A stretch of 64,000 nt of DNA from Collinsella sp944321445. Its GTDB lineage: Bacteria; Actinomycetota; Coriobacteriia; Coriobacteriales; Coriobacteriaceae. Shown one piece after another: positions 28,007-35,304 of this stretch. The DNA lies in assembly GCF_030371825.1 (NCBI RefSeq), contig NZ_JAUDDM010000007.1, one strand, 5' to 3'. The notes beneath the pieces are model-generated. The model made no database searches and was not told where the DNA came from. It was given only the letters and a program-made list of their open reading frames with translations. A program made the translations under genes and the position numbers. Position 1 is the stretch's first letter; each line of letters opens with the position of its first letter.

Positions 28007-28317
28007 TAACGATCGCCCCCCTCTCCCAGAATCGAGGGTACACGGAAGGAACGGTCACGCACACTGCCTGCGTTGGAGAGCGCCACGTCGAGCGGCAGGC
28101 CGCGACCGGTGAGCTCCTCGTCCTCGCGCATGACGTTGGCGAGGTCGCCAATGGGATGGAACGTGGGTTCCACGTCGGGCAGGTCGTAGTCCAGTACGGG
28201 CGCGAGCATGTCCACCGCGTCGTTGAGGTACGCAGTCATCTGCTCCAGCTCATCGCCTTCAAGCGCGATGCGGGCGTAATCCGCGATGCCGCGCACGTCG
28301 GTTTGGGTAAGTGCCAT
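28006..28317 (-). CDS. gatC: Asp-tRNA(Asn)/Glu-tRNA(Gln) amidotransferase subunit C
   Basis: The 103-residue helical subunit stabilises the GatAB pair. It shows the family pattern VRGIADYARIALEGDE then MLAPVLDYDLPDVEPTFHP. The start is at 28317 with GGGAGTG upstream; the open frame further upstream runs into a palindromic element and is not part of the protein. Confidence 0.95.
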   Translation of the reverse strand: MALTQTDVRGIADYARIALEGDELEQMTAYLNDAVDMLAPVLDYDLPDVEPTFHPIGDLANVMREDEELTGRGLPLDVALSNAGSVRDRSFRVPSILGEGGDR

Positions 28318-28443
28318 TAGCACTCCCTTCATAGGTACAGTCGAACGCCCACCATTATACGCAAGGTTGGTGCTGCACCGAGGTAGAGTGGGTTGCGAAA
28401 CCAAGCTGGCACATGAGCCGCAGCTATGGGCGGTGGGGTGGGC

Positions 28444-28680
28444 GGCAGCTAGACAAATTGGGTCGATATGCATTTTCACGACACCGTGGATGCTCCGCTC
28501 CGACCCCTTTTGCCATGCGCACTCTATCGAGTAGCCCCGCATCGAGCATCGAATTACGCCGTTTCCTCGCTTTACGGCAAGATTGCGGCTCTTGGACAGG
28601 TTTCCAGCGGGGTTCGGACCTCACGAAACCGTGTGACCTGGTTTCAAAAAATGCAAATCGACCCAATTTGCCTAGCTGCC
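28444..28680. repeat. Long-arm palindromic element upstream of gatC
   Basis: The 34-base arms at 28444-28477 and 28647-28680 (outer end GGCAGCTAG-CAAATTGGG, inner end ATGCATTTTC in the left arm) match at 31 of 34 positions. The 170-base interior is non-coding. Together with the next element it fills the 820 bases between gatC and the ptsH fragment; no gene is seen there. Confidence 0.8.
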
Positions 28681-28796
28681 GCCGTGCCCGACATCCCGGA
28701 GGACGCTTGACGCTCCGCCGTACCCGGTCCGTTGGAGGAATTGGCACTGCGGCTGCCGCCCTTTCGCATGCAGCAAACCCACTTTTTTCTGCTTCT

Positions 28797-29020
28797 GGAT
28801 AAGAATGTCGATTATGCATTTTCAGAAGCGCTGCTGGGGACTATCAAGGGGGCATGCGAGGCCTCGATGCTTGAAAACGCATTGAAGCCGGCGGCAATTC
28901 TGCACTGATTGCAGTGACATATAGGCCATAACGGCCATATCGACACGCTAAAAGAAGAACCGTTCAACGCCCGGCATCGATCGAGCCCACTTTGAAAATG
29001 CATAATCGACATTTTTATCC
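28797..29020. repeat. Second long-arm palindromic element
   Basis: Arms of 28 bases at 28797-28824 and 28993-29020 (GGATAAGAATGTCGATTATG to ATTTTCA) match at 27 of 28 positions. The inner end GTCGATTATGCATTTTC is close to that of the preceding element (GTCGATATGCATTTTC), while the outer ends differ. Confidence 0.8.
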
Positions 29021-29080
29021 ACTTTGGCTGTGCCCGCCTCGAATTCCCGCGATCCGCAGGCGTTCGACCGCCAAATACAA

Positions 29081-29207
29081 GGGCGCCGCGGTCGAAACCG
29101 CGGCGCCCTGTGCGCGCACTGTGCATGCAGGCGAAAAACCTACGGAAGGACCTTCAGCAGCTCGTCCTTGGTCTTCTCCTCGTTGCCACCCACGATGGTG
29201 ATGTCGA
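29081..29207 (-). repeat. Direct repeat of ptsH 3' end plus terminator, distal copy
   Basis: These 127 bases match 30781-30907 at about 91% with no gaps, exactly 1,700 bases apart. The unit holds the last 22 codons of HPr and its GC-rich terminator hairpin. The two copies bracket the DUF4143 ATPase gene. Confidence 0.9.
29140..29207 (-). pseudogene. Fragment of an HPr gene (last 22 codons)
   Basis: The frame reads VDITIVGGNEEKTKDELLKV then LP and a stop. It differs from the intact HPr at 30840 only by substitutions such as Glu to Lys and Met to Leu. The first three quarters of the gene are missing and there is no start signal. Confidence 0.8.
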
Positions 29208-29279
29208 CAGTAAAAGCTACGAATCGTATGACATCCAAAAGCAGGTGCAATTGCCTCTGTAGCAGGGTGCCGCGTATTG

Positions 29280-30623
29280 TCACCGGTGAAGGAACATCGT
29301 CATGTACATGGGGAGATACAAAATCGGACCGTCAGTCTCTACATTCCCCTCGTGCAAAACAACCGCCTCGGTAAATCCGTAATTCTCGGTACGCAACGCA
29401 CGGCTCAGTGCGCTGTGTCGTCTGTAGCTCTTGCCTGACTTTACCTCGAGGGGCAGCACATGTCCGCGCGGCATCTCGACAAGAAAATCGAGTTCGCCCA
29501 TCTTGCGGCTCCGGAAGAAATACAGGTGGCGCTCCGGAGGCAACGAGGCAAGGCCATGTGCCACGAGCTCCTGCGCAACATAGTTTTCAAACATAGATCC
29601 ATAGTTGATGTCGAGTCTACCGGCAAGAACGTCCCGGACAACTTCCATTCCACAAGCACAGGACAAAAGACCAATATCAGACATAAAAAGCTTGAAGTAG
29701 GAAATATCGACCGAGAGTTCAAGCGGATAACGGGGCTCAGTCACGTTACAGGTCAACAGGGCGACCCCGGCATCAACGAGCCACATGAACGCATTGTCAT
29801 ACCTATTGAAGCGAGATTCACCCTCGATGTGCGAAATCACAAAGCGCTTACCCTGCGTGTTGAGCTCAGCGGGAATGAGATCGAACACTCGGCGCACCAC
29901 GCGCGCGCGATCGCCAGCGTACTTGCTTATATCATATCGATACAGATTGAGGATATCGCCCTGCACGCGTTGCACGAGCTGCATGTCCGCATGGCCGGTG
30001 AACCCTGAAACTGCATCGGGCATGCCCCCTACCACGAGATATGAGTGAAACAGGTCATTTAGCCGCGAATCGACAACCTCATCCACGGGACGCCGCTGCT
30101 CAAAAGCCGCACGAGCCTCGTCTATCACCAGCGACGAGACGCCGTTTGCCCAGCAAAACTCTTCGAAATCGAGCGGGAACATCTCGATTACGCTCAGATA
30201 CCCAACCGGCTGAGAGCGAATGCTTCTTAACTCGATGCCGAGCAGCGAGCCTGAAAACACGAAATCATAGTGCTCGCCGTAGCGGTCCACAAGAAACTTC
30301 AGGGCCGTCACCAGCTCCTTGCATTCCTGCACCTCATCGATGAAAATCACCGTTTCCCCTGGCACAAGATCTTCAGTTGCATATGCAGAGATGCGAAGCA
30401 TAATCGATGATGCGTCGGTTGCCCGCTCAAACGCTGTTCTTGCCTCAGGGGTCTCGATAAGGTTGATCTCGATTACGTGTTTATACTGCTCGTGCGCAAA
30501 CTGGCGGATAAGAAACGTCTTCCCCACTTGACGCGCCCCTGCAACAAGAAGAGCCTGCTTCGTCTTGACCTTCTTCCAAGCGAGGAGCTCGTCCATGGCC
30601 TTTCTTTTCAATCCTGCCGCCAT
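29280..30623 (-). CDS. AAA_14/DUF4143-type ATPase
   Basis: The 447-residue protein has an N-terminal P-loop GARQVGKTFLI near residue 30, Walker B VIFIDEVQE and a sensor-like FSGSLLG. These are followed by the DUF4143 region with YLVVGGMPDAV and FENYVAQEL. The C-terminus has a PD-(D/E)XK-like MGELDFLVEM and PLEVKSGKSY pattern, so nuclease-like folding is likely. The cellular role of this widespread family is not established. The gene is lower in GC than its neighbours and lies between direct repeats of the ptsH end, so it was probably acquired. GGGAGAAGAGG precedes the ATG. Confidence 0.88.
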   Translation of the reverse strand: MAAGLKRKAMDELLAWKKVKTKQALLVAGARQVGKTFLIRQFAHEQYKHVIEINLIETPEARTAFERATDASSIMLRISAYATEDLVPGETVIFIDEVQECKELVTALKFLVDRYGEHYDFVFSGSLLGIELRSIRSQPVGYLSVIEMFPLDFEEFCWANGVSSLVIDEARAAFEQRRPVDEVVDSRLNDLFHSYLVVGGMPDAVSGFTGHADMQLVQRVQGDILNLYRYDISKYAGDRARVVRRVFDLIPAELNTQGKRFVISHIEGESRFNRYDNAFMWLVDAGVALLTCNVTEPRYPLELSVDISYFKLFMSDIGLLSCACGMEVVRDVLAGRLDINYGSMFENYVAQELVAHGLASLPPERHLYFFRSRKMGELDFLVEMPRGHVLPLEVKSGKSYRRHSALSRALRTENYGFTEAVVLHEGNVETDGPILYLPMYMTMFLHR

Positions 30624-30772
30624 TGCCTCTTCTCCCGTCCACTCTGAACAAGTTGCAAGCGATTCTTAAAGCTGATTATGACATAGTGCAAGCAAGTTTT
30701 TATCTGTGCCTATACGATTTGCAATCGTGATACTGGCTATGAAATTACAATTTGCAAACATTGGCTTTCGGC

Positions 30773-30810
30773 ATGAAAAAGGACGCCGCAGTCGAAACCG
30801 CGGCGCCCTG
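30773..30810 (-). terminator. Intrinsic terminator of the HPr gene
   Basis: On the minus strand GGCGCCGCGGTTTCGACTGC forms a hairpin with its GCGGCGTCC end, followed by TTTTTC. The other copy of the direct repeat (29081-29110) has a still better stem. Confidence 0.8.
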
Positions 30811-30839
30811 TGTGTGCGATGTGTCTGCAGGCGAGAAAC

Positions 30840-31088
30840 CTACGGAAGGACCTTCATCAGCTCGTCCTTGGTCTCCTCCTCGTTGCCACCCACGATGGTG
30901 ATGTCGATGAGGTCGCCCTTGTTGGCGTCGAGCGTCAGCATCTCCATAAGGTCGCGACCGGAGGCCGTCTTGCCGTTGAAGGAAATCTGGACATCGCTCG
31001 AGCACTTGGTCAGCGTGTAGGCGACCATGGCGACCGGACGCGCGTGCAGGCCTTCTTCCGCCTCGATGAGATGCTGGAACTTAATCAT
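30840..31088 (-). CDS. HPr phosphocarrier protein (first of two)
   Basis: The 82-residue protein has the active histidine in GLHARPVAMVA at residue 15 and the usual HPr length and strand pattern. The regulatory Ser46 position is replaced: aligning NGKTASGRDLMEML with the usual NGKT---KSIMGVM puts Asp there. It accepts phosphate from EI and passes it to EIIA proteins. GGGAGGT precedes the ATG at 31088. Its 3' end is duplicated at 29140-29207. Confidence 0.93.
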   Translation of the reverse strand: MIKFQHLIEAEEGLHARPVAMVAYTLTKCSSDVQISFNGKTASGRDLMEMLTLDANKGDLIDITIVGGNEEETKDELMKVLP

Positions 31089-31232
31089 GACGTTACCTCC
31101 CGTTGCGGTATGCAAAACTAGGTGTCGAACCAATACCTAGCTTTTCACTATACGCCTGCAAATGCAAGGTGGGACCGACAAGCTGGATAAGTGGAGCCTC
31201 CGCCCGTCCGACCGGTCGGTGATACGGCAACG

Positions 31233-31481
31233 CTACGGCAAAACCGTACGCAGGATGTCGGCCGTTTGCTCCTCGTCCTCACCGGTGACCGTAATGTGAA
31301 GCTCGTCGCCACCGCGGGCGCCCAAACCCAGCATGCCGATGAGATCGCGGGCCGATGCGGTGCGTTCGCCCAGCTTGATTTCGACGTCGCTCTGACAGTT
31401 CGCCAGCTTGCTCGCAATGGTCGCGATGGGCCGCGCGTGCAGACCCTGGGGATCGTTGAGAACATGGGTGAGCTGGATCAT
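31233..31481 (-). CDS. HPr phosphocarrier protein (second of two)
   Basis: An 82-residue paralogue of its neighbour, with His15 in GLHARPIATIA and again Asp at the Ser46 position (TASARDLIGML). GGAGGCAG precedes the ATG. It lies between the EIIA gene and the other HPr in the same direction. Two adjacent HPr genes suggest specialised carriers, perhaps one for phosphotransfer and one for regulation, which is inference. Confidence 0.93.
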   Translation of the reverse strand: MIQLTHVLNDPQGLHARPIATIASKLANCQSDVEIKLGERTASARDLIGMLGLGARGGDELHITVTGEDEEQTADILRTVLP

Positions 31482-31527
31482 GAACTGCCTCCTTTGCGCA
31501 AACGCCGAACGAGTCTATTGTGACACA

Positions 31528-31562
31528 AGAAACGGGTGGCAGAGAAGCTCCCTGCCACCCGT
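31528..31562 (-). terminator. Terminator after the EIIA gene
   Basis: ACGGGTGGCAG and CTGCCACCCGT pair perfectly over a nine-base loop and are followed on the minus strand by TTTCTTG. Confidence 0.7.
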
Positions 31563-31598
31563 GTGCGAGTGCGTTATGCGGCGCGATGCGGCCAGATC

Positions 31599-32135
31599 CT
31601 AGCGGACGACCTTCACCACGGCGGTGCCGGCAGCGACCGTCGACTCGGGGTCGGCGATGAGCTGGACGTCGGCGAACTCGGGGGTGTTGGACACGGCGAG
31701 CACGACGCAGTCGGGGTGACCGGCGGCGGCGATGTCTGCCTTGGTCATCTTGATGCAGGGGTCGCCCGCCTTGACCTTGTCACCCTGCTTGACATAGCCG
31801 GTGAAGCCCTTGCCGTTCATGTCGACGGTGTCGACGCCGATGTGCACCAGGACCTCGATGCCATCGTCGCCGGTGATGCCGACGGCGTGGCCCATGGTCA
31901 CGGTCACGGTGCCGCTGATGGGCGCATAGACCGTCTCGTCATCTGGCCACACGGCGCAGCCCTTGCCCAGGACCTCGCCGCTGAAGACGGGATCGGGCAC
32001 GTCGGTCATCTTGACCACGCGGCCAGAGACGGGAGCGACGAGCGTATCGGCCGCAGCGTCGGCCTTAACGGAAGCGGGGCCGGCGGGCGCGGCAGCGGGC
32101 TCCGGCTTCTTCTTGAACATATCGAACAGTCCCAT
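31599..32135 (-). CDS. PTS glucose-type EIIA protein
   Basis: The 178-residue stand-alone EIIA has an Ala/Pro linker at its N-terminus, then the core LVAPVSGRVVKMTDVPDPVFSG. The phosphorylated His lies in IEVLVHIGVDTVDMNGKGF, with the partner His in GHAVGI. The start at 32135 has AAAGGAG upstream; an in-frame start seven codons earlier overlaps that site and is less likely. HPr genes follow, so this is a general PTS cluster. Its EIIBC partner is elsewhere. Confidence 0.94.
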   Translation of the reverse strand: MGLFDMFKKKPEPAAAPAGPASVKADAAADTLVAPVSGRVVKMTDVPDPVFSGEVLGKGCAVWPDDETVYAPISGTVTVTMGHAVGITGDDGIEVLVHIGVDTVDMNGKGFTGYVKQGDKVKAGDPCIKMTKADIAAAGHPDCVVLAVSNTPEFADVQLIADPESTVAAGTAVVKVVR

Positions 32136-32202
32136 GGTTTTCTCTCCTTTGGACACTTAATCCGGATTCCCCGGATTCCCCTACGTTACATACCTTACTC
32201 GA

Positions 32203-33042
32203 CTAAACAAGCCCCAGATGCGAGAAAGCGTTCCAAAGGCCGTCTTTAGCCACGTCAGTGGTCACGTAGTCGGCAGCCGCCTTCGCCTCCTCGCCGCCGC
32301 TGCCCATGCACACGCTCGAAGCGCACGCCTCGAACATGGGGATGTCGACCTTGGCGTCGCCTATGGCGATGGTGTCGGCCATATCGACGCCCAGGTATTC
32401 CACCGCCTTGTGCACAGCGACGGCCTTGTCGATGTCCTTGGTGGCCACGTCACCGAACAGCGCCGTTTCGCCGGCACCGCCCCACGTGCCCACCTTCATG
32501 TCGGCGAACTCCTCCACCGCGTCCAGGTAGTCCTGGTAGCTGGAGAGGATGAAGCTCACCTTGTTCACGTCGTCGCGATACAGCTCGCCGTCGTAGACCA
32601 TGCCGTGCATAACGTCGTCGGTCTCGAGCTGGTCGGCGTTTTCCACGCCCTTGCGACCCATATAGAGCTGCAGGACCGGGCGCGCCGCCGCGCGGAAGTT
32701 TTCGCTGGCGAACAGGCCGTTGTTGGACTCGAGGTAAAACTCGAGGCCGCGTGCGTGGCACCAGTCCACAATGTGGCGGCACTGGTCGGCGTCGATGTGG
32801 ACGTGCATGACCACCTGGTCATTGACCTCGACGTAGCTGCCGTTGCCGCCGATCATGCCGTCGAAGCCGATCTCGGTGAGCTCCGGCGGGTTTTCGGCCT
32901 TGCTGCGACCGGTGCACATGAGCACCTTGTGGCCGTTGGCGCGCGCCGTGCGAATGGCGCGCTTCGCGGACTCAGGAATCACGTTTTCGTACGTGGTGAT
33001 GGTGCCGTCCACATCGAGGAACACAACCTTGCTGTTGGACAA
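32203..33042 (-). CDS. HAD-superfamily Cof-type sugar phosphatase
   Basis: The 279-residue protein has HAD motif I (VVFLDVDGTI) at the N-terminus, motif II in VLMCTGRSK and motif IV in TIAIGDAKVDIPMF, with a Cof-type cap domain between. It probably dephosphorylates sugar phosphates in the cytoplasm. It lies 67 bases upstream of the EIIA gene in the same direction, which fits control of sugar-phosphate levels; the substrate is not evident. Confidence 0.92.
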   Translation of the reverse strand: MSNSKVVFLDVDGTITTYENVIPESAKRAIRTARANGHKVLMCTGRSKAENPPELTEIGFDGMIGGNGSYVEVNDQVVMHVHIDADQCRHIVDWCHARGLEFYLESNNGLFASENFRAAARPVLQLYMGRKGVENADQLETDDVMHGMVYDGELYRDDVNKVSFILSSYQDYLDAVEEFADMKVGTWGGAGETALFGDVATKDIDKAVAVHKAVEYLGVDMADTIAIGDAKVDIPMFEACASSVCMGSGGEEAKAAADYVTTDVAKDGLWNAFSHLGLV

Positions 33043-33095
33043 CGCGAACTCCTTTCTCGTGTTGCTCTGCGGCGCCTCCGGGCGGCGCCGCGGGT

Positions 33096-33285
33096 GGCGT
33101 CTCTGGGGACGGGGGTGCCACGCGCCACTTTGGCGTCATTTGGGACAGGTTGGCAGCCGCTGCAGTAACGTTTGACGCTATCCCGCCGTTCGAGACCCGT
33201 CCCAGGAGAGGACAAAAAGTCCTCTCTCACCCCCGTCCCCAGAAAGGACAAGGTGGCGTCTCCCACCCCCGTCCCCAGAGACGCC
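33096..33285. repeat. Inverted-repeat element with GTCCCC-rich arms, copy 1
   Basis: GGCGTCTCTGGGGACGGGGGTG at 33096-33117 is exactly inverted at 33264-33285 (22 bp). The right half (33198-33282) holds a GAGGAC/GTCCTC hairpin and two copies of CACCCCCGTCCCCAGA, and recurs at 34963-35048. Confidence 0.75.
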
Positions 33286-33310
33286 AACCCGTACATCCGG
33301 CCGGATGTAC

Positions 33311-33410
33311 GGCGTTCCCAGGTGCCGCAGATTGGCGTGAAAGAGGAGCGAGCACGCCTTGCGTGCGGCGAGCGACGATTGAACGCCAAGGTGCGGTGCC
33401 TGGGGACGCC
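33311..33410. repeat. 100-bp hairpin element A
   Basis: The arms at 33311-33338 and 33383-33410 are largely complementary, ending GGCGTTCCCAGG and CCTGGGGACGCC. The inner core GAGGAGCGAGCACGCCTTG and GTGCGGCGAGCGACGATTGA is shared with the hairpin at 35193. It may end transcription of the GH1 gene at 33426, but there is no U-tract. Confidence 0.8.
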
Positions 33411-33425
33411 GGTCGTTAGGAAGGC

Positions 33426-34874
33426 CTACAGGCCTTCCGCGCCGTTGCTCTCGATGATCTTCTGGTAGGCGTAGAAGCTGTCCTTGCGGATGCGCTCGTA
33501 GGTGCCGGTGCCGTCGTCGTGCTTGTCGACGTAGATGAAGCCGTAGCGCTTGCGCATCTCGCCGGTGCCGGCCGAGACGAGGTCGATGGGGCCCCACCAG
33601 GTGTAGCCGATGAGGTCGACGCCGTCGTCGATGGCCTCGCCCATGGCGCGGACGTGCTTCCTCAGGTACTCGATGCGGTAGTCGTCGTGGACGCGCTTCT
33701 CGCCGCCCTCCTCGACGACCTCGTCCTTCGCGCCCATGCCGTTCTCCACGACCATCAGCGGGATCTGGTAGCGGTCGTAGATGACGTTCAGCGCGTAGCG
33801 CAGGCCGGTCGGGTCGATCTGCCAGCCCCACTCGGTGCTCTCGAGGTAGGGGTTCTTGCCGCCGAAGGTCATGTTGCCCTGCGTCTGCTCCACATCGTGG
33901 GTACCCACGATGTTGGACATGTAGTAGCTGAAGGTATAGAAGTCGACCTTGCCGGCGGCGATGTCGTCCATGTCGCCCTCGGCGATGTTGAGATCGATGC
34001 CGTTCTCACGCCAGTAGCGGCGGGCGTAGGACGGGTAGTAGCCACGAACCTGCACGTCGGAGCAGTACCAGTTCATCTGGCGCATCTCGAGCTCGCAGGC
34101 CCAGATGTCCGCCGGGTCGCACGTCGCCGGGTAGCTCAGGATGAAGCAGTCCATGTTGCCCATCTTGAACTGCGGGTACTTCTCGTGCGCGAGGCGCACC
34201 ACGCGGCCGGACGCCACGAACTGGTGATGCAGGGCCTGGAAGCGCTGCTGGGCGGTGGTCTTGGCCTCGGACGCGGGGCCCTCGAAGCCGCGGATCATGC
34301 TGGTCTCGAACAGGTTGCCCATGTCGGAGGTGCCGCAGTTGATCTCGTTGAAGGTGAGCCAGTAGGTCACCTTATCCTGGTAGCGCTCGAACACGGTGGC
34401 GCAGTACTTCACGAACAGGTCGATGAGCTCGCGGCTCTCCCAGCCGTTGTACTTCTCCACGAGCGCGTAGGGCATCTCGTAGTGCGACAGCGTCACGAGC
34501 GGCTCGATGCCGTGCTTCCTGCACTCGTCGAAGACCTTGTCGTAGAAGGCGAGGCCGGCCTCGTTGGGCTCGGCGTCGTCGCCGTTGGGGAAGATGCGGC
34601 TCCAGGAGATGGACATGCGGAACATGGTGAAGCCCATCTCGGCGAACAGTGCGATGTCCTCGGCGTAGCGGTGGTAGAAGTCGATGCCGTCGTGGTTGGG
34701 GTAGAGCTTGTCGGGGTCGATGCCGATCGTGATCTCGCGCGGCTTCTCGTAGCTGCCGCCCAGGAAGTGGTCGTCAACGGACGGGCCGCGACCGTCCACG
34801 TTCCACGCGCCCTCGAACTGGTTCGCGGCGGTGGCGCCGCCCCAGAAAAAGCCCTTAGGGAACACAACTGCCAT
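33426..34874 (-). CDS. GH1 6-phospho-beta-glucosidase
   Basis: The 482-residue enzyme cleaves phosphorylated beta-glucosides brought in by the PTS. The acid/base Glu is in YWLTFNEIN near residue 170 and the nucleophile Glu in MVVENGMG near residue 375. The segment STGE-to-KRYGFIYVD-like (AGTGEMRKRYGFIYVD) carries the phosphate-recognising Lys-x-Tyr pattern of 6-phospho enzymes. The N-terminus FPKGFFWGGATAANQFEGA is diagnostic. The ATG at 34874 is preferred over a TTG two codons earlier because AAAGGA is better spaced. Confidence 0.95.
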   Translation of the reverse strand: MAVVFPKGFFWGGATAANQFEGAWNVDGRGPSVDDHFLGGSYEKPREITIGIDPDKLYPNHDGIDFYHRYAEDIALFAEMGFTMFRMSISWSRIFPNGDDAEPNEAGLAFYDKVFDECRKHGIEPLVTLSHYEMPYALVEKYNGWESRELIDLFVKYCATVFERYQDKVTYWLTFNEINCGTSDMGNLFETSMIRGFEGPASEAKTTAQQRFQALHHQFVASGRVVRLAHEKYPQFKMGNMDCFILSYPATCDPADIWACELEMRQMNWYCSDVQVRGYYPSYARRYWRENGIDLNIAEGDMDDIAAGKVDFYTFSYYMSNIVGTHDVEQTQGNMTFGGKNPYLESTEWGWQIDPTGLRYALNVIYDRYQIPLMVVENGMGAKDEVVEEGGEKRVHDDYRIEYLRKHVRAMGEAIDDGVDLIGYTWWGPIDLVSAGTGEMRKRYGFIYVDKHDDGTGTYERIRKDSFYAYQKIIESNGAEGL

Positions 34875-34962
34875 GTGCAATATCCTTTCTAGAGAAACCT
34901 TTGCGTCGTTTTATAGGCACCTCGCCTGGGACGGAACGGTCTGTCTGCTGCGTTTCACAGGC

Positions 34963-35048
34963 CTGTCCCAAAAGAGGACAAAATGTCCTCTGGCACCCCC
35001 GTCCCCAGAGAGGACAAAGTGGCGTGTCCCACCCCCGTCCCCAGAGAG
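34963..35048. repeat. GTCCCC-rich element, copy 2 (half element)
   Basis: This stretch repeats the right half of the element at 33096-33285: an AGAGGACA/TGTCCTCT hairpin, then CACCCCCGTCCCCAGAGAGG, a GGCGTGTCC linker and CACCCCCGTCCCCAGAGA. The matching left arm is not obvious here. Confidence 0.7.
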
Positions 35049-35063
35049 GCCAACAAAGGAAAC

Positions 35064-35168
35064 GGCCGGCTGAGGTGCCGCAGATTGCCGCAAAAGCCGA
35101 GGGCGCACGCCTAGCGTGCGGCGCCCGAAGGCTTGAACGGCAAGGTGCGGCGCCTCAGTCCGGCCGGT
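35064..35168. repeat. 100-bp hairpin element B
   Basis: Outer arms GGCCGGCTGAGGTGCCGCAG and CGGCGCCTCAGTCCGGCCG pair within the copy but differ from those of elements A and C. The loop-proximal part (GAGGGCGCACGCCTAGCGTG) also differs yet keeps the same layout. Confidence 0.75.
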
Positions 35169-35192
35169 CGGGTTGAGAAACGACAACGGAGA

Positions 35193-35294
35193 CGGTTCCC
35201 CGTAGTGCCCGAGATTCGCCTGAAAGAGGAGCGAGCACGCCTTGTGTGCGGCGAGCGACGATTGAAGGCGAAGGTCGGGTACTACGGGGAACCG
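35193..35294. repeat. 100-bp hairpin element C
   Basis: Arms of 29 bases, CGGTTCCCCGTAGTGCCCGA at the left and TCGGGTACTACGGGGAACCG at the right, pair with few mismatches. The centre is nearly identical to element A. It lies 10 bases after the stop of the second GH1 gene. Confidence 0.8.
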
Positions 35295-35304
35295 GTCGGG
35301 GCCG

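Noticed and set aside
26648..28009. Long plus-strand frame of 453 codons
   Set aside because: It is exactly antisense to gatA, which has full family motifs and coupled starts.
33096..35294. Clustered repeats considered as a CRISPR array
   Set aside because: Repeat copies are palindromes of 85-190 bp with irregular spacing and no uniform spacers, and no cas gene is present.
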